This document shows, in pieces, positions 48,932-59,570 of a stretch of DNA of 64,000 bases. The first letter of the stretch is position 1. Every line of letters begins with the position of its first letter. A program made the translations under genes and the position numbers. Source of the DNA: Akkermansia muciniphila (GTDB taxonomy: Bacteria; Verrucomicrobiota; Verrucomicrobiia; Limisphaerales; SIBE01). The stretch is taken from contig CAMAWP010000001.1 of the NCBI GenBank assembly GCA_945861765.1, positions 16,302-80,301 on the forward strand, written 5' to 3'. The notes under the pieces are model-generated. The model ran no database searches, was not told the origin of the DNA, and saw nothing but the letters and a program-made list of their open reading frames with translations.

Positions 48932-50659
48932 TTATAGGGGTTCGCCAGATTCTGACTTTTTGCGACTCATCCAAGTGCGTGCGGCTGCGCTCATCTTGGT
49001 AGGATTCTCACGAATCAACTGTTTCAAAACCTCGATCGTGATGCGCTCAGGAGCTTGCTGTCCTAAACCAAAGTCCATCACCAGTTTTGATTTTGCTGCT
49101 TGCAGTTCTTCGACATCTTCGTCCTGAGGCATAACGTCCTCCATTCTCTGCTCAACCATGGCCTGGCCTCCACCTGAAGGCATCGACATCCCTCCCATTC
49201 CCCCCATTCCCGGTTGGGCCATTGCTGACTCATACACCAATTGACCACCCACCAATTGACCAACAGGGATGCCTGTCGGCAGCAATTCCTCGGTGGAAGT
49301 CTTGACCAGTCGCCAGAACCCAACCAAAGCCGCGAGCCCTAGAAGCACGTAAAGCAAACTCTTCCCCATCTGCATGTACCCCTCCTTCTTGTGTTCGCCC
49401 TCGATTGCCAGCTTGACCTGTAACTCTCTCTTTTCATTAAAGCTAACTCCAAATAAGGAGACGCTCTCTTCGACATCGGGCGGCAAGCCCAAGGCATTGA
49501 GCACCGCAGTCTTCAAGTTCGCCAGATTGTTGGTGAACGTAAGACTTGGATTATCGTTGGTATTGACGAATACCGAGGCCGTGAGTTTCTTAAGGCCACC
49601 GGCTACCTGCACAATATTGGATCGGGTTGATCCAACCGCAAACTCCGTTGTCTTATCAATCTTCGTTGTTTTATTGTTCATCGACGCGGGCGCAACATTA
49701 TTGGTGTCGGTATTGGAATTGGTATCTGTCCCCGCAATTCCACCGGGCTTCGGCGATCCAGCCTCAGTGCTTTCATCCCGAACAGTTGAAGTGCGAGCTA
49801 CTGTTTTTGGGTCGAAAATCTCCTCCGTTTTCGTCACCGATTCGGTGTTAAGCTCGACGTGGATCGTGACTGACGCCTGGTTTGGACCCACCACTCTCTC
49901 CAACATGCCTCTCACCAGATCGCTATAGTATTTCTCGTAACTTCGTACCGCACCTAATTGACTGGAACTGAGATTTCCCAGCGAGCCATCCTCACTGTTC
50001 TCTGAAAGCGAATTGCCGGCATTATCAACGACGCTGACGTTATTAGCCTTCAAGCCCTCGACCGAATTGGCGACGAAGTTGCGGATGGAATTCACCGTTC
50101 TCGCTTCAAGTTGTTGCATCCCGCGCAACGTAACAAAAACCGAAGCTGTCGTCTTTTTCGTCGGATCCACCAAGAGTCGGCTTTCTGGCTTAACGATCAT
50201 CACCTTGGCGGAATCGATCCCTTCAAACTTGGCGATAGTCCGCTCGAGTTCGCCCGAAAGAGCACGCATATAGTTCTGGTGCTGAATAAAATCGGACATT
50301 CCAAAACTCGGCTTATCAAAAATCTCGAAACCGACTCCATCAGTCTTAGGCATCCCCTTAGCCGCTAAAAGCGCCCGCCATTCGTGAACTTTGTCCTGGG
50401 GAACCTTGATAGAACCTCCGCCCGCTCCCATTTGATGAGGCACTTTGCTCTCATCGAGTAATGCAACTATTCTACCGGCTTCTGCTGGATCAAGATGACC
50501 AAAGAGCAGACCATACTCGGTTCGGCTGGTCCAAAAAACCAACACGCCCAGTCCCACCAAAACGACTAGGCTGGACCCGACAATAACCACTTTTTGGTTA
50601 ATGCCGAGTTGATGCCATATCTTACTGAGTTGTTGACCTAAGAGCTTTAACGCGTGCAT
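48932..50659 (-). CDS. fliF: Flagellar MS-ring protein FliF
   Basis: EYGLLFGHLDPAEAGRIVALLDESKVPHQMGAGGGSIKVPQDKVHEWRALLAAKGMPK; SFGMSDFIQHQNYMRALSGELERTI. Confidence 0.98.
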   Translation of the reverse strand: MHALKLLGQQLSKIWHQLGINQKVVIVGSSLVVLVGLGVLVFWTSRTEYGLLFGHLDPAEAGRIVALLDESKVPHQMGAGGGSIKVPQDKVHEWRALLAAKGMPKTDGVGFEIFDKPSFGMSDFIQHQNYMRALSGELERTIAKFEGIDSAKVMIVKPESRLLVDPTKKTTASVFVTLRGMQQLEARTVNSIRNFVANSVEGLKANNVSVVDNAGNSLSENSEDGSLGNLSSSQLGAVRSYEKYYSDLVRGMLERVVGPNQASVTIHVELNTESVTKTEEIFDPKTVARTSTVRDESTEAGSPKPGGIAGTDTNSNTDTNNVAPASMNNKTTKIDKTTEFAVGSTRSNIVQVAGGLKKLTASVFVNTNDNPSLTFTNNLANLKTAVLNALGLPPDVEESVSLFGVSFNEKRELQVKLAIEGEHKKEGYMQMGKSLLYVLLGLAALVGFWRLVKTSTEELLPTGIPVGQLVGGQLVYESAMAQPGMGGMGGMSMPSGGGQAMVEQRMEDVMPQDEDVEELQAAKSKLVMDFGLGQQAPERITIEVLKQLIRENPTKMSAAARTWMSRKKSESGEPL

Positions 50660-50722
50660 CCGATTTGCTTGAGTTTTAAGATTTGTTTACCACCACGTCC
50701 GATTGCCTAAAGCTAAACAGCC

Positions 50723-51097
50723 TCACACCTGCATCCGCATTAACTCTTGATAGCCGTCCAAAAGTTTATTTCGGACCTCGACCATGAGTTGAAAGGAAAC
50801 GCTGGCCTCCTCCATCGCAATCATTGCTTGATGAAGTGGAACCTTCTGGCCGCTCAACAACCCCGTGACCGCGTCACCGGCCGCGGTCTGCTTGCCATTC
50901 ACTTCCTTAACCAGGTTGCCTAAAATATTGTCAAATCCAGCCGGCGCCTGAGAAGGATTACTAGTCGGCGAAAGCAGGTCGGGAGCAGCCTCGCCGATCC
51001 CGGTATCACCGCCCATACCCTTCCGCATCGGAAGCTGCGGCCGGAGAGTGGCGAATGGCGAGGAGAACTGCCCACCGGTAAGCGAAATCGGGTTCAT
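50723..51097 (-). CDS. fliE: Flagellar hook-basal body protein FliE
   Basis: GQKVPLHQAMIAMEEASVSFQLMVEVRNKLLDGYQELMRMQV. Confidence 0.95.
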   Translation of the reverse strand: MNPISLTGGQFSSPFATLRPQLPMRKGMGGDTGIGEAAPDLLSPTSNPSQAPAGFDNILGNLVKEVNGKQTAAGDAVTGLLSGQKVPLHQAMIAMEEASVSFQLMVEVRNKLLDGYQELMRMQV

Positions 51098-51110
51098 CTA
51101 GTTAAGGTGT

Positions 51111-51536
51111 TTAATGACGTCCGATGCTTAAGGATTGAAGAGTGATAGCTCGCGAGCTCTTAATTACTGCCAAGTTCGCCTCGAAAGCCCGAGAGGAAGC
51201 GATTAAATCAGCCATTTCCTCATGAATATTAACGTTCGGATAAGCAACCATCCCGTTGGCGTCCGCATCGGGATGTCCCGGCTGTGGGACCATGCGCGGG
51301 GCGCTATTATCCTTCATAATCCGAGCCACGCTCACAAGTTGCGGAACGGCTTCGGAATTAGCGCCGATCTTTTCCTGAAGGAAGGTTTCAAATTTGACGA
51401 CCTGCCGCTGATAAGGTTTCCCACCCTCCGCCTTGGTCGAGTTCGCGTTGGCTATGTTCTGGGCAATGACCTCCGACCGAATCCTCTCGACTTGCATCGC
51501 TGAGGCCGAACTTTGGATTCCAGGTAAAAGGTTCAT
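51111..51536 (-). CDS. flgC: Flagellar basal-body rod protein FlgC
   Basis: QVERIRSEVIAQNIANANSTKAEGGKPYQRQVVKFETF; YPNVNIHEEMADLIASSRAFEANLAVIKSSRAI. Confidence 0.97.
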   Translation of the reverse strand: MNLLPGIQSSASAMQVERIRSEVIAQNIANANSTKAEGGKPYQRQVVKFETFLQEKIGANSEAVPQLVSVARIMKDNSAPRMVPQPGHPDADANGMVAYPNVNIHEEMADLIASSRAFEANLAVIKSSRAITLQSLSIGRH

Positions 51537-51919
51537 TATGATGAGCGACCGGTAATTGCGGCTCTGAGCTTACTGAATCTGCCGCTGACAAATTGAGTCT
51601 GCACTTGGTGAGCCAAGCCGTTTTCTTGCAGGTGAATCAACTCCGTATCAAGCTGAACAGTGTTGCCGTCTCTATTGGCCGCAGGAGCGTTTTTATCGAC
51701 TACAATCCGCGGATCCAAACGGGCGATGTCCGACAAATTACGCGCCCCTACAGCCCGATTCAGTTCGGCACCGAAGCTTGAATCGACGTCGATGCGCTTG
51801 TAATGCGGAGTTTCCAGGTTGGCTAAATTGCTGGCAATTGCCTCGTGACGCATAACGGTAGCGTCGAGCATTTTTTTCAGCCCCTGATAATTATTGCTTG
51901 CGAATAGTCCGTTAACCAT
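51536..51919 (-). CDS. flgB: Flagellar basal-body rod protein FlgB
   Basis: LKKMLDATVMRHEAIASNLANLETPHYKRIDVDSSF. Confidence 0.95.
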   Translation of the reverse strand: MVNGLFASNNYQGLKKMLDATVMRHEAIASNLANLETPHYKRIDVDSSFGAELNRAVGARNLSDIARLDPRIVVDKNAPAANRDGNTVQLDTELIHLQENGLAHQVQTQFVSGRFSKLRAAITGRSS

Positions 51920-51939
51920 AAGTTTTGCCTAATCCCGGC

Positions 51940-51956
51940 AAGCAATCGACGTGCCA
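51940..51956 (-). promoter_or_regulatory. Sigma-54 (-24/-12) promoter of the flgB operon
   Basis: Minus strand TGGCACGTCGATTGCTT, full match to TGGCACG-N4-TTGCW, ~20-37 nt upstream of the flgB ATG. Confidence 0.87.
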
Positions 51957-52006
51957 CGCGAGCCTGAAGGCAAATCCCGCACGAATGTAGCCTCTCGATC
52001 TCCTTT

Positions 52007-52036
52007 ACGGAAAAACCTGCTACGCACTTTTTCCGT
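52007..52036. promoter_or_regulatory. Candidate enhancer-binding-protein site (inverted repeat), copy B
   Basis: ACGGAAAAA-cctgctacgcac-TTTTTCCGT, perfect 9-bp arms with 12-nt spacer ~50-95 bp upstream of the -24/-12 element. Confidence 0.55.
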
Positions 52037-52662
52037 CGTCGTAATTCTTTCCGTTGAACCCTCCTGACATCAACTCAACAAGTCATCCTTCGCGGCACTG
52101 GACGGCGCGAATAAGTTTAGTTCGACGGCCTCCATTGCCGAAAGAAGAGTTCGCTCAAAGAAATCAAATGGGGTTGTTACTCGGGGCAAGGACATCCGCC
52201 ACGACTGTGACGATTCGATTTTGCTGCATGGCCCCGAAGCCCGAATGGCGTTGCATGCAACTGCGTTGAACCGCTCGATCGAAAACATGACTTCGCAAGA
52301 GTTGGTAAAAGTTTCCGAACATGCGTGGAGCCCCGATCAAGTCCGGAAGTTTTTACCATCAAACGATTCTTCCCTTTTCAGCAATCGCTCGAGGTGACCG
52401 CTCTCCACAGACTCGCTATTTGCTGCGAGTCGCCGGAGAGTTCTCGACAACATCGGGCAAACTTCAGATACTGTCCGCGAATCTGTAGGGTTTCATCGCT
52501 ACGAAAAGTTCACGAACATCCTTTGATTTGCTGTCTCAGACTGCCGTGGGAGTCACGGTTTACAACGCTTGCACTCGACAATGAGATCACCGATAAAACC
52601 GAGCATCAGTGGCCGAGTGTTGCCATGGCATCGACCAGCTCACGAGTAAATCTCATTACGTT

Positions 52663-54348
52663 ATGCGAATGATTCGATTTTTAACATTTCTATTGGCATC
52701 GTGGACTCCACTTTTCGTAAACGTTGGGCTTGCCCAAGAAGCCACGAAGACCCCTCAAACATTGAGCAAAGTTAGCAAATGGCAAGCCGCCGCAGAAAAA
52801 CGCGAACCTTGGGCCTGCTTTAACCTCGGTCTCTCTTATCAATTAGGAAAAGACACCGAGAGCAATCCCGCCGAAGCTATCAGATGGTATCGTGTCGCGG
52901 CGGAACAGGGTTATGCGCCGGCTCAAGCAAACCTGGGCTTTTGTTACGATATCGGATTCGGCGTCCAGAGTGATTCCACGGAAGCGGTTAATTGGTATCA
53001 GAAGGCAGCATTGCAAGGTAACGCCTACGCGCAATACAACCTCGGAAAGAAATACCAAGCTGGCCCCGGAATTGGTCTCAATCTGAAATTAGCCGAACAG
53101 TGGTTGAAGCAGTCGGCACAGCAGAATTTTGTACCTGCCTATTTTAGCCTCGGTCAAATCTATGCTGACGAGCTCTCAGGCAAGTCGGATTATCGAGAAG
53201 CCTTTACATGGTTCCGTGCCGCAGCCGAAAAAGACTACGCGCCAGCCCAGCACGCGATTGGCTACTTGTACTACACGGGGAAGGGGGTTCAAACGAACTA
53301 TTTCGAAGCGGTCAAATGGTATAATCTCGCAGCGAGCAGGAACTTTGTTGACTCCCATTACAATCTGGCCATTTGCTACGAAAAAGGACTCGGAGTTCCA
53401 CAGAACCTCAACGTGGCGGTCAACCACTATCGAACAGCAGCGGAGTACGGGCATCGCTCCGCACAATACAGCCTAGGGGTCTGCTACTACGAAGGCAAAG
53501 GCCTGGAAGTTGACCTTGTCCAAGCCTACAAGTGGTGGAACCTGGCTGCGGTTCAAGGCGTGCCTGAGGCTGTGTCGAGCCGTGAAATTCTCTCTCGCCT
53601 GTTGACCGAGAAACAAATTAAGGAGGGCCAGCGACAGGCTAGCGAATTTGTCGTTCGCGTCTCAGCATCAACGGAAAGCCCGAAACTCATGCAGGCGGCG
53701 GCGGCGGATGCTCCTGAAATCAAAAGGGTTGGGACGGGCATCCTGATTTCACCTGACGGGTATTTAATAACCACGGCCCGAACGCTATTGGGCGGTAAAA
53801 ACGTCCGAGTTATCACGGAAAGCGGCACTTTCAATGCCGATGTTATCAAGGTGGAAACACTCAATGACATCGCCTTACTCAAACTGGCAGGCGTATTCCA
53901 ACCGCTGCCCCTTGGGTCGAGTCGAGAAATGGCTGTGGGCGCAGAAGTGATCGCACTCGGTTTTGACGGGCACAGCCCGGGGCAATTCAAGCCCATAGTC
54001 GCACGCGGAAAAATCACTTCTCTCCTCGGATTTCGGGCGGACCCTCGCCAATTCTCCCTTCAGCCCCACGTCACTTCCACGTTTGGCGGCGCGGCTATTA
54101 TCAACAGCCAAGGCCAGGTCGTTGGCACGATGCTGACTGAGGTTGAAGGAGCCGCCACGTCAGGACCCAACCAAAGCTCGGCAACGAACAACAGCTATGC
54201 ACTGAAAAGCGACTATCTGATCACGTTTCTTCGTGCCTGGCCGGAAGTGAAAATCACGGTTTTACCTACCAAGAAAGGGAAGGAGAAACCAGCCGACGAT
54301 TTGCTTTCGAAAGCCAGAGCTGCGACCGCTCTCGTCTTGGTGCAGTAG
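52663..54348 (+). CDS. Secreted Sel1-repeat (SLR) protein with C-terminal degenerate trypsin/HtrA-like domain
   Basis: Signal peptide MRMIRFLTFLLASWTPLFVNVGLAQ; repeated AxxWYRxAAExGxAxAQxxLGxxY; VGTGILISPDGYLITTARTLL...DIALLKL...STFGGAAI. Confidence 0.85.
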   Translation: MRMIRFLTFLLASWTPLFVNVGLAQEATKTPQTLSKVSKWQAAAEKREPWACFNLGLSYQLGKDTESNPAEAIRWYRVAAEQGYAPAQANLGFCYDIGFGVQSDSTEAVNWYQKAALQGNAYAQYNLGKKYQAGPGIGLNLKLAEQWLKQSAQQNFVPAYFSLGQIYADELSGKSDYREAFTWFRAAAEKDYAPAQHAIGYLYYTGKGVQTNYFEAVKWYNLAASRNFVDSHYNLAICYEKGLGVPQNLNVAVNHYRTAAEYGHRSAQYSLGVCYYEGKGLEVDLVQAYKWWNLAAVQGVPEAVSSREILSRLLTEKQIKEGQRQASEFVVRVSASTESPKLMQAAAADAPEIKRVGTGILISPDGYLITTARTLLGGKNVRVITESGTFNADVIKVETLNDIALLKLAGVFQPLPLGSSREMAVGAEVIALGFDGHSPGQFKPIVARGKITSLLGFRADPRQFSLQPHVTSTFGGAAIINSQGQVVGTMLTEVEGAATSGPNQSSATNNSYALKSDYLITFLRAWPEVKITVLPTKKGKEKPADDLLSKARAATALVLVQ

Positions 54349-54414
54349 TGCGGTCCAATTCCGTTCATGAAATGCACGTGCCAGTTAGGTGGACGCAAGG
54401 GCCGCTAAGCGGTT

Positions 54415-54430
54415 CGGCCCAGAAATTGCT
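54415..54430 (+). promoter_or_regulatory. Possible sigma-54-type promoter before the fliA-motA-motB cluster
   Basis: CGGCCCAGAAATTGCT: GG-N10-GC spacing and TTGCT -12 box, two mismatches in the -24 box. Confidence 0.4.
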
Positions 54431-54447
54431 GAGCTTTTTTAAAATGT

Positions 54448-54684
54448 ATGCGATTAATCGTTGTTCTCGCCGGAGCGTTTGGGTTCATAACTGCGATGGC
54501 GGGCAGTTTAAGTTTTAATAAGCCTCTCGAAATCAGCATGGTGAACGGGATCGTCTCGGCACTCGTGGCTGGGCTTCTCCTCCGTTGGTGGATGAAGATA
54601 TGGATTTCCTGTCTGGAACAAGTTTCAAGAGAGGACGCATGGTCCGAACAGCAAGCCCAAACCGACGACGAAGTTCCCCAGTAG
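54448..54684 (+). CDS. Small membrane protein, hypothetical
   Basis: 78-aa ORF with two predicted hydrophobic segments, directly upstream of fliA. Confidence 0.6.
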   Translation: MRLIVVLAGAFGFITAMAGSLSFNKPLEISMVNGIVSALVAGLLLRWWMKIWISCLEQVSREDAWSEQQAQTDDEVPQ

Positions 54685-54702
54685 TCGAGTCCTTTAAACT
54701 GA

Positions 54703-55530
54703 GTGAAATCGGAAGAACATGATAAGTCGAGAGCCGACTTAGAGGTTACAGAAGCTGAAAAGCTTCCCGGTAAGGTTTTGAAGCTTTATCAAAAAGCTGG
54801 GATCAAGGAATATTCAGATGAGGAATTGATCGCCAAATATACGCCTTTGGTGCTTAAGATGGTTCATCGAATCTCCCCGATCACACGAGCTGTGGTCGAT
54901 TTCGAGGACCTCAAGAGCGTCGCTTATTTCGCCTTGGTGCAAGCAGCGCGGTCGTTTGATCCTGAAGTAGGCGTTGCTTTTGAAGTCTATTGCAAGCCCC
55001 GGGTGCGAGGTGCCATCGTCGATGAGTTGAGGAAGAATTCGACCGTCACACGATCCGTCTATTCGAAGTGGAAAAAACTGGAGCGAGCTATCCAAGAGCA
55101 GGAGGACAAACTCGGAAGGCCACCCACGGAATTGGAACTGACGGCGGCTCTCGCGATGACCGTCAATGACTACCGAAAACTGCTGGATGATCTCAAGCTC
55201 GTCTCCTACGTTTCGCTGGATGAGATCTCGGCGCATGATGCCGACAGTGAAGACTTTACTCCTTTCCAACTCGAGGATGTTCATCAAGTTGACCCGGCAG
55301 GACAAGCGAGTGCTCAAGATCTGCAAACGTTGATCCGAAACAGGCTTCTGCTGATGACACCGCAGCAGCGTAAAATCCTGACCTTGTATTATTACGAAGG
55401 TTTGCGCTTTAAAGATATCGCGTCTTTAGTGAGCTTGAGCGAGTCTCGGATTTGCCAAATCCACACAGAAGCCATTTTGGCTTTGCGCGCCTTCCTTGAC
55501 AGGAAGGAAAGTCTAACCCACATTAACTAG
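54703..55530 (+). CDS. fliA: FliA/WhiG-family RNA polymerase sigma factor
   Basis: ELIAKYTPLVLKMVHRISP...FEDLKSVAYFALVQAARSFDPEVGVAFEVYCKPRVRGAIVDELRK; QQRKILTLYYYEGLRFKDIASLVSLSESRICQIHTEAI; GTG start. Confidence 0.95.
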   Translation: MKSEEHDKSRADLEVTEAEKLPGKVLKLYQKAGIKEYSDEELIAKYTPLVLKMVHRISPITRAVVDFEDLKSVAYFALVQAARSFDPEVGVAFEVYCKPRVRGAIVDELRKNSTVTRSVYSKWKKLERAIQEQEDKLGRPPTELELTAALAMTVNDYRKLLDDLKLVSYVSLDEISAHDADSEDFTPFQLEDVHQVDPAGQASAQDLQTLIRNRLLLMTPQQRKILTLYYYEGLRFKDIASLVSLSESRICQIHTEAILALRAFLDRKESLTHIN

Positions 55531-55540
55531 CTCACGTTGT

Positions 55541-56401
55541 ATGGTTATCATTATTGGTTTGCTTGTCGTATTCGGCGGTACTATTGGGGGGTTCTTGTAT
55601 GCCCATGGGAACCTAGCGGACCTATGGCAGCCAGGTGAGCTTATTACAATAGGCGGTATGGCGATTGGATCAATGGTCGTCATGTCGCCGCTTAAGGTTT
55701 TGATTCATATCGCTAAAGGACTGATCGCGTGCTTAAAAGGCCCACCGTTCAAAAGAAATGACTTCGATGAACTGTTGAAAGTCATGTACGAACTGTTCGT
55801 CCTCGGGCGTAGGAATGGAATGATCGCCCTTGAAGAGCATGTCATGAACCCCGAAGGCAGCAGCCTCTTCAAAAAGTACCCATCCTTCCATGCTAATCAT
55901 GAGGCACTTGAATTCTTTTGTGACGGTCTGCGACCGATCGTTGATGGACGCATCAAGCCCGACCAACTCGAGCCTTTAATGGATAGGTCGCTGGCCTCGA
56001 TGGCGCACGAAAAGCATTTACCGGCAATGGTCCTAAGTAAGATGGGCGACGCTCTCCCGGGCTTCGGAATCTGCGCAGCTGTGTTGGGCATTGTTGTCAC
56101 GATGGGTTCGCTGGGCGGCGATATAAGTGCTGTAGGAAAACATATTGGAGCGGCTCTTGTTGGCACTTTCCTGGGAGTTTTCTTCTGTTACGGGGTCGTT
56201 GGCCCAATGTGTACCAACATGGAATTCTACAGTCATGGTGAAATGACTTACCTAAACTGTATCAAAGCGGCCGTGGTCAGCTTCGCCAACGGCTTGCCGC
56301 CACTGGTTGCTGCTGAAGTTGGTCGCCGCGTGCTCGATGATGACATGCGTCCCAACGCCACAGAGTTGGAGACCATGCTCAAGACCATGGGATCTAAGTA
56401 G
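55541..56401 (+). CDS. motA: Flagellar motor stator protein MotA
   Basis: GLLVVFGGTIGGFLYAHGNLADLWQPGELITIGGMAIGSMVV; DALPGFGICAAVLGIVVTMGSLGG. Confidence 0.97.
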   Translation: MVIIIGLLVVFGGTIGGFLYAHGNLADLWQPGELITIGGMAIGSMVVMSPLKVLIHIAKGLIACLKGPPFKRNDFDELLKVMYELFVLGRRNGMIALEEHVMNPEGSSLFKKYPSFHANHEALEFFCDGLRPIVDGRIKPDQLEPLMDRSLASMAHEKHLPAMVLSKMGDALPGFGICAAVLGIVVTMGSLGGDISAVGKHIGAALVGTFLGVFFCYGVVGPMCTNMEFYSHGEMTYLNCIKAAVVSFANGLPPLVAAEVGRRVLDDDMRPNATELETMLKTMGSK

Positions 56402-56431
56402 AACGTTGCAACCTAATCAAAAGGACAATTT

Positions 56432-57157
56432 ATGGCTGCAGGAGGTGGTGGTTCATGGAAAGTAGCATTTGCGGATTTCATGACAGCCATGATGGCTTTG
56501 TTCCTGGTTATGTGGATCATGGCCGCAGACGAGAAAGTCAAAGGAGCTATCGAGGAGTCTTTCAAAAACCCCTGGAAAGCCGCGCTGAGCGATTCCACCG
56601 GCATCATCCCGATCAAAAACGCGGATGTAGTTCAGTCTCAGAAAGCGAACTTCGAGAACCCTTCCGTAGTACCTCTCGAAACCGTCCGCCGCATCAACGA
56701 AGACCTGGTGAAGGTTTTCTTGCAAAGTCCTGAATACAGAGAAAACAAATCCTTGCAAATCGAGCTAACTCCAGAAGGTCTTCTAATTAACTTCTTGGAT
56801 GACCCTAGCAAGCCCATTTTCGAGAAAGAGTCAGCCGAGTTTACTGACTACGGAAAGTGGGTATTTAACACCGTTTCTTGGGAGATAGCGCGTTATCCAT
56901 CGACCGCGATTGAATTGGAGGGCCACACTGAAAAGGGCTTCAAGCAAGTTCGAGAGAATTTTGGGAGCTGGGAGGTTTCCACGGATCGAGCCAACTCTGC
57001 CCGACGGAGGTTAGTGGGCAACGGAGTTAAGGATGCTCAGATCAGCAAAGTAGCGGCGTATGGAGGAACGCGACCATTGAAAAATCGCAAACCCGAGGAG
57101 GCCGCGAACAGACGGGTGACAATAATGATCCGCGCAGAGCAGAATCGTAACGAATAG
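56432..57157 (+). CDS. motB: Flagellar motor stator protein MotB
   Basis: GGGSWKVAFADFMTAMMALFLVMWIMA; OmpA domain IELEGHTEKG...TDRANSARRRLVGNGV. Confidence 0.97.
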   Translation: MAAGGGGSWKVAFADFMTAMMALFLVMWIMAADEKVKGAIEESFKNPWKAALSDSTGIIPIKNADVVQSQKANFENPSVVPLETVRRINEDLVKVFLQSPEYRENKSLQIELTPEGLLINFLDDPSKPIFEKESAEFTDYGKWVFNTVSWEIARYPSTAIELEGHTEKGFKQVRENFGSWEVSTDRANSARRRLVGNGVKDAQISKVAAYGGTRPLKNRKPEEAANRRVTIMIRAEQNRNE

Positions 57158-57172
57158 ATTACTGTAAAGCGT

Positions 57173-57592
57173 ATGGCCGGAACTTTCGTACCCTTTTTTG
57201 AAAAACCCTCCAGCGGAGATGCGCTTCCGCAATACCAATTCAACCAATATAAGCTATCCAAAGTCACGCTGACCCAAACTCCTCACAGCGTTCGACATGT
57301 TGATAAGCATGAGCTCAAGACAAAAGCGATCAGCGACCTCCGAAACGCTCTAAACCTATCGCTTCCTCCAGATGCACTTCAGCAACTTGTAGCCGACCTG
57401 AGCAGGCATAAGCCCTCAGAGAAACCTCTTCTTGAAGATTTCCAACGCGCGTCCGATCCCAACGCGCTCCCCGCTTCTAGCGACTCGTCGGAAAAGCCTA
57501 ATATCACCCTCCAAAAGGATGGTGATAAGGTGACTAATATAGTCGTCGAATGCGAATGCGGACAAGTCATTGCCCTGGATTGTATTTATTAG
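57173..57592 (+). CDS. Hypothetical protein downstream of motB with Cys-rich C-terminus (VECECGQVIALDCIY)
   Basis: ORF immediately after motB, same strand; conserved-looking C-terminal CxC...C motif. Confidence 0.65.
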   Translation: MAGTFVPFFEKPSSGDALPQYQFNQYKLSKVTLTQTPHSVRHVDKHELKTKAISDLRNALNLSLPPDALQQLVADLSRHKPSEKPLLEDFQRASDPNALPASSDSSEKPNITLQKDGDKVTNIVVECECGQVIALDCIY

Positions 57593-57715
57593 TCAGCCCA
57601 ATACAGCCGATTTCAACGCCGACGAAGGGGTGACCTCGCCGTTTTCCAGCGTCTCAGAAAATCACGGTGATCCGGTGCGGCTAAAACGCGGCCGTCTCGC
57701 AACGCTCGAAAGAGG

Positions 57716-59011
<1,296 letters not shown>

Positions 59012-59316
59012 TCAAAGACCGCGCATCATAGAAGCGACCGGAACTGAGTCAAGGAAAGCATTCTGCCAATTTGCAGCGGCACACAGGGTCGGCGAACCGT
59101 CGAGGTGCGAATTGGGTTCTAGGATCGTTTGACTATCGGCCGCTTTGGAGTGCTTCTGCCTATCTCCGATACCGAGCGCAAAGTCTATAGCATTCCCTTG
59201 GTGTGGTGGAGCTATCTCTGGCGTAGGTACAGCACCAAATTAGTATGTGGTAACGGGCTTGTCGAAGGCCCGCTGATTCGTGCTTCGGATGCGACGTCGT
59301 GGGGTTGGGACCGCAG

Positions 59317-59350
59317 CAGGGCGCGAGCTGGAGGCTCGCAGCTCGCCCTG
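59317..59350. repeat. REP-like imperfect palindrome
   Basis: cagggcgcgagct-ggaggctcgc-agctcgccctg, inverted arms with a 2-nt insertion, intergenic between eno and hom. Confidence 0.5.
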
Positions 59351-59570
59351 ATGCTCGATTTAGTTCATTTCCTGACATCCCGATGGTCCGTGGGCCACGA
59401 GCGATTTGCCGCAAAACAGTTCGTTACCAATTGATGCCCGTTACCACGGCGATGGATGGCTCGTTACACCTTGGCCTCGCACCAGGAATGCCAGACCGAG
59501 TATTGCCCTGAGATGACCTCACAAAAAGGAATTGTCCTCGGTTCTGATTATCGGCAGTCTCTCCGTTCTT

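Larger units (their letters stand above)
51857..52059. repeat. Copy B (parental) of the flgB promoter/5' duplication
   Basis: Same segment as 6501-6702; contains the intact flgB start. Confidence 0.9.

Noticed and set aside
54373-54392. tgcacgtgccag: TGGCACG -24-like box on the minus strand
   Set aside because: GC at the required N10 spacing is missing (TGGCACGTGCATTTC), so not a sigma-54 promoter.
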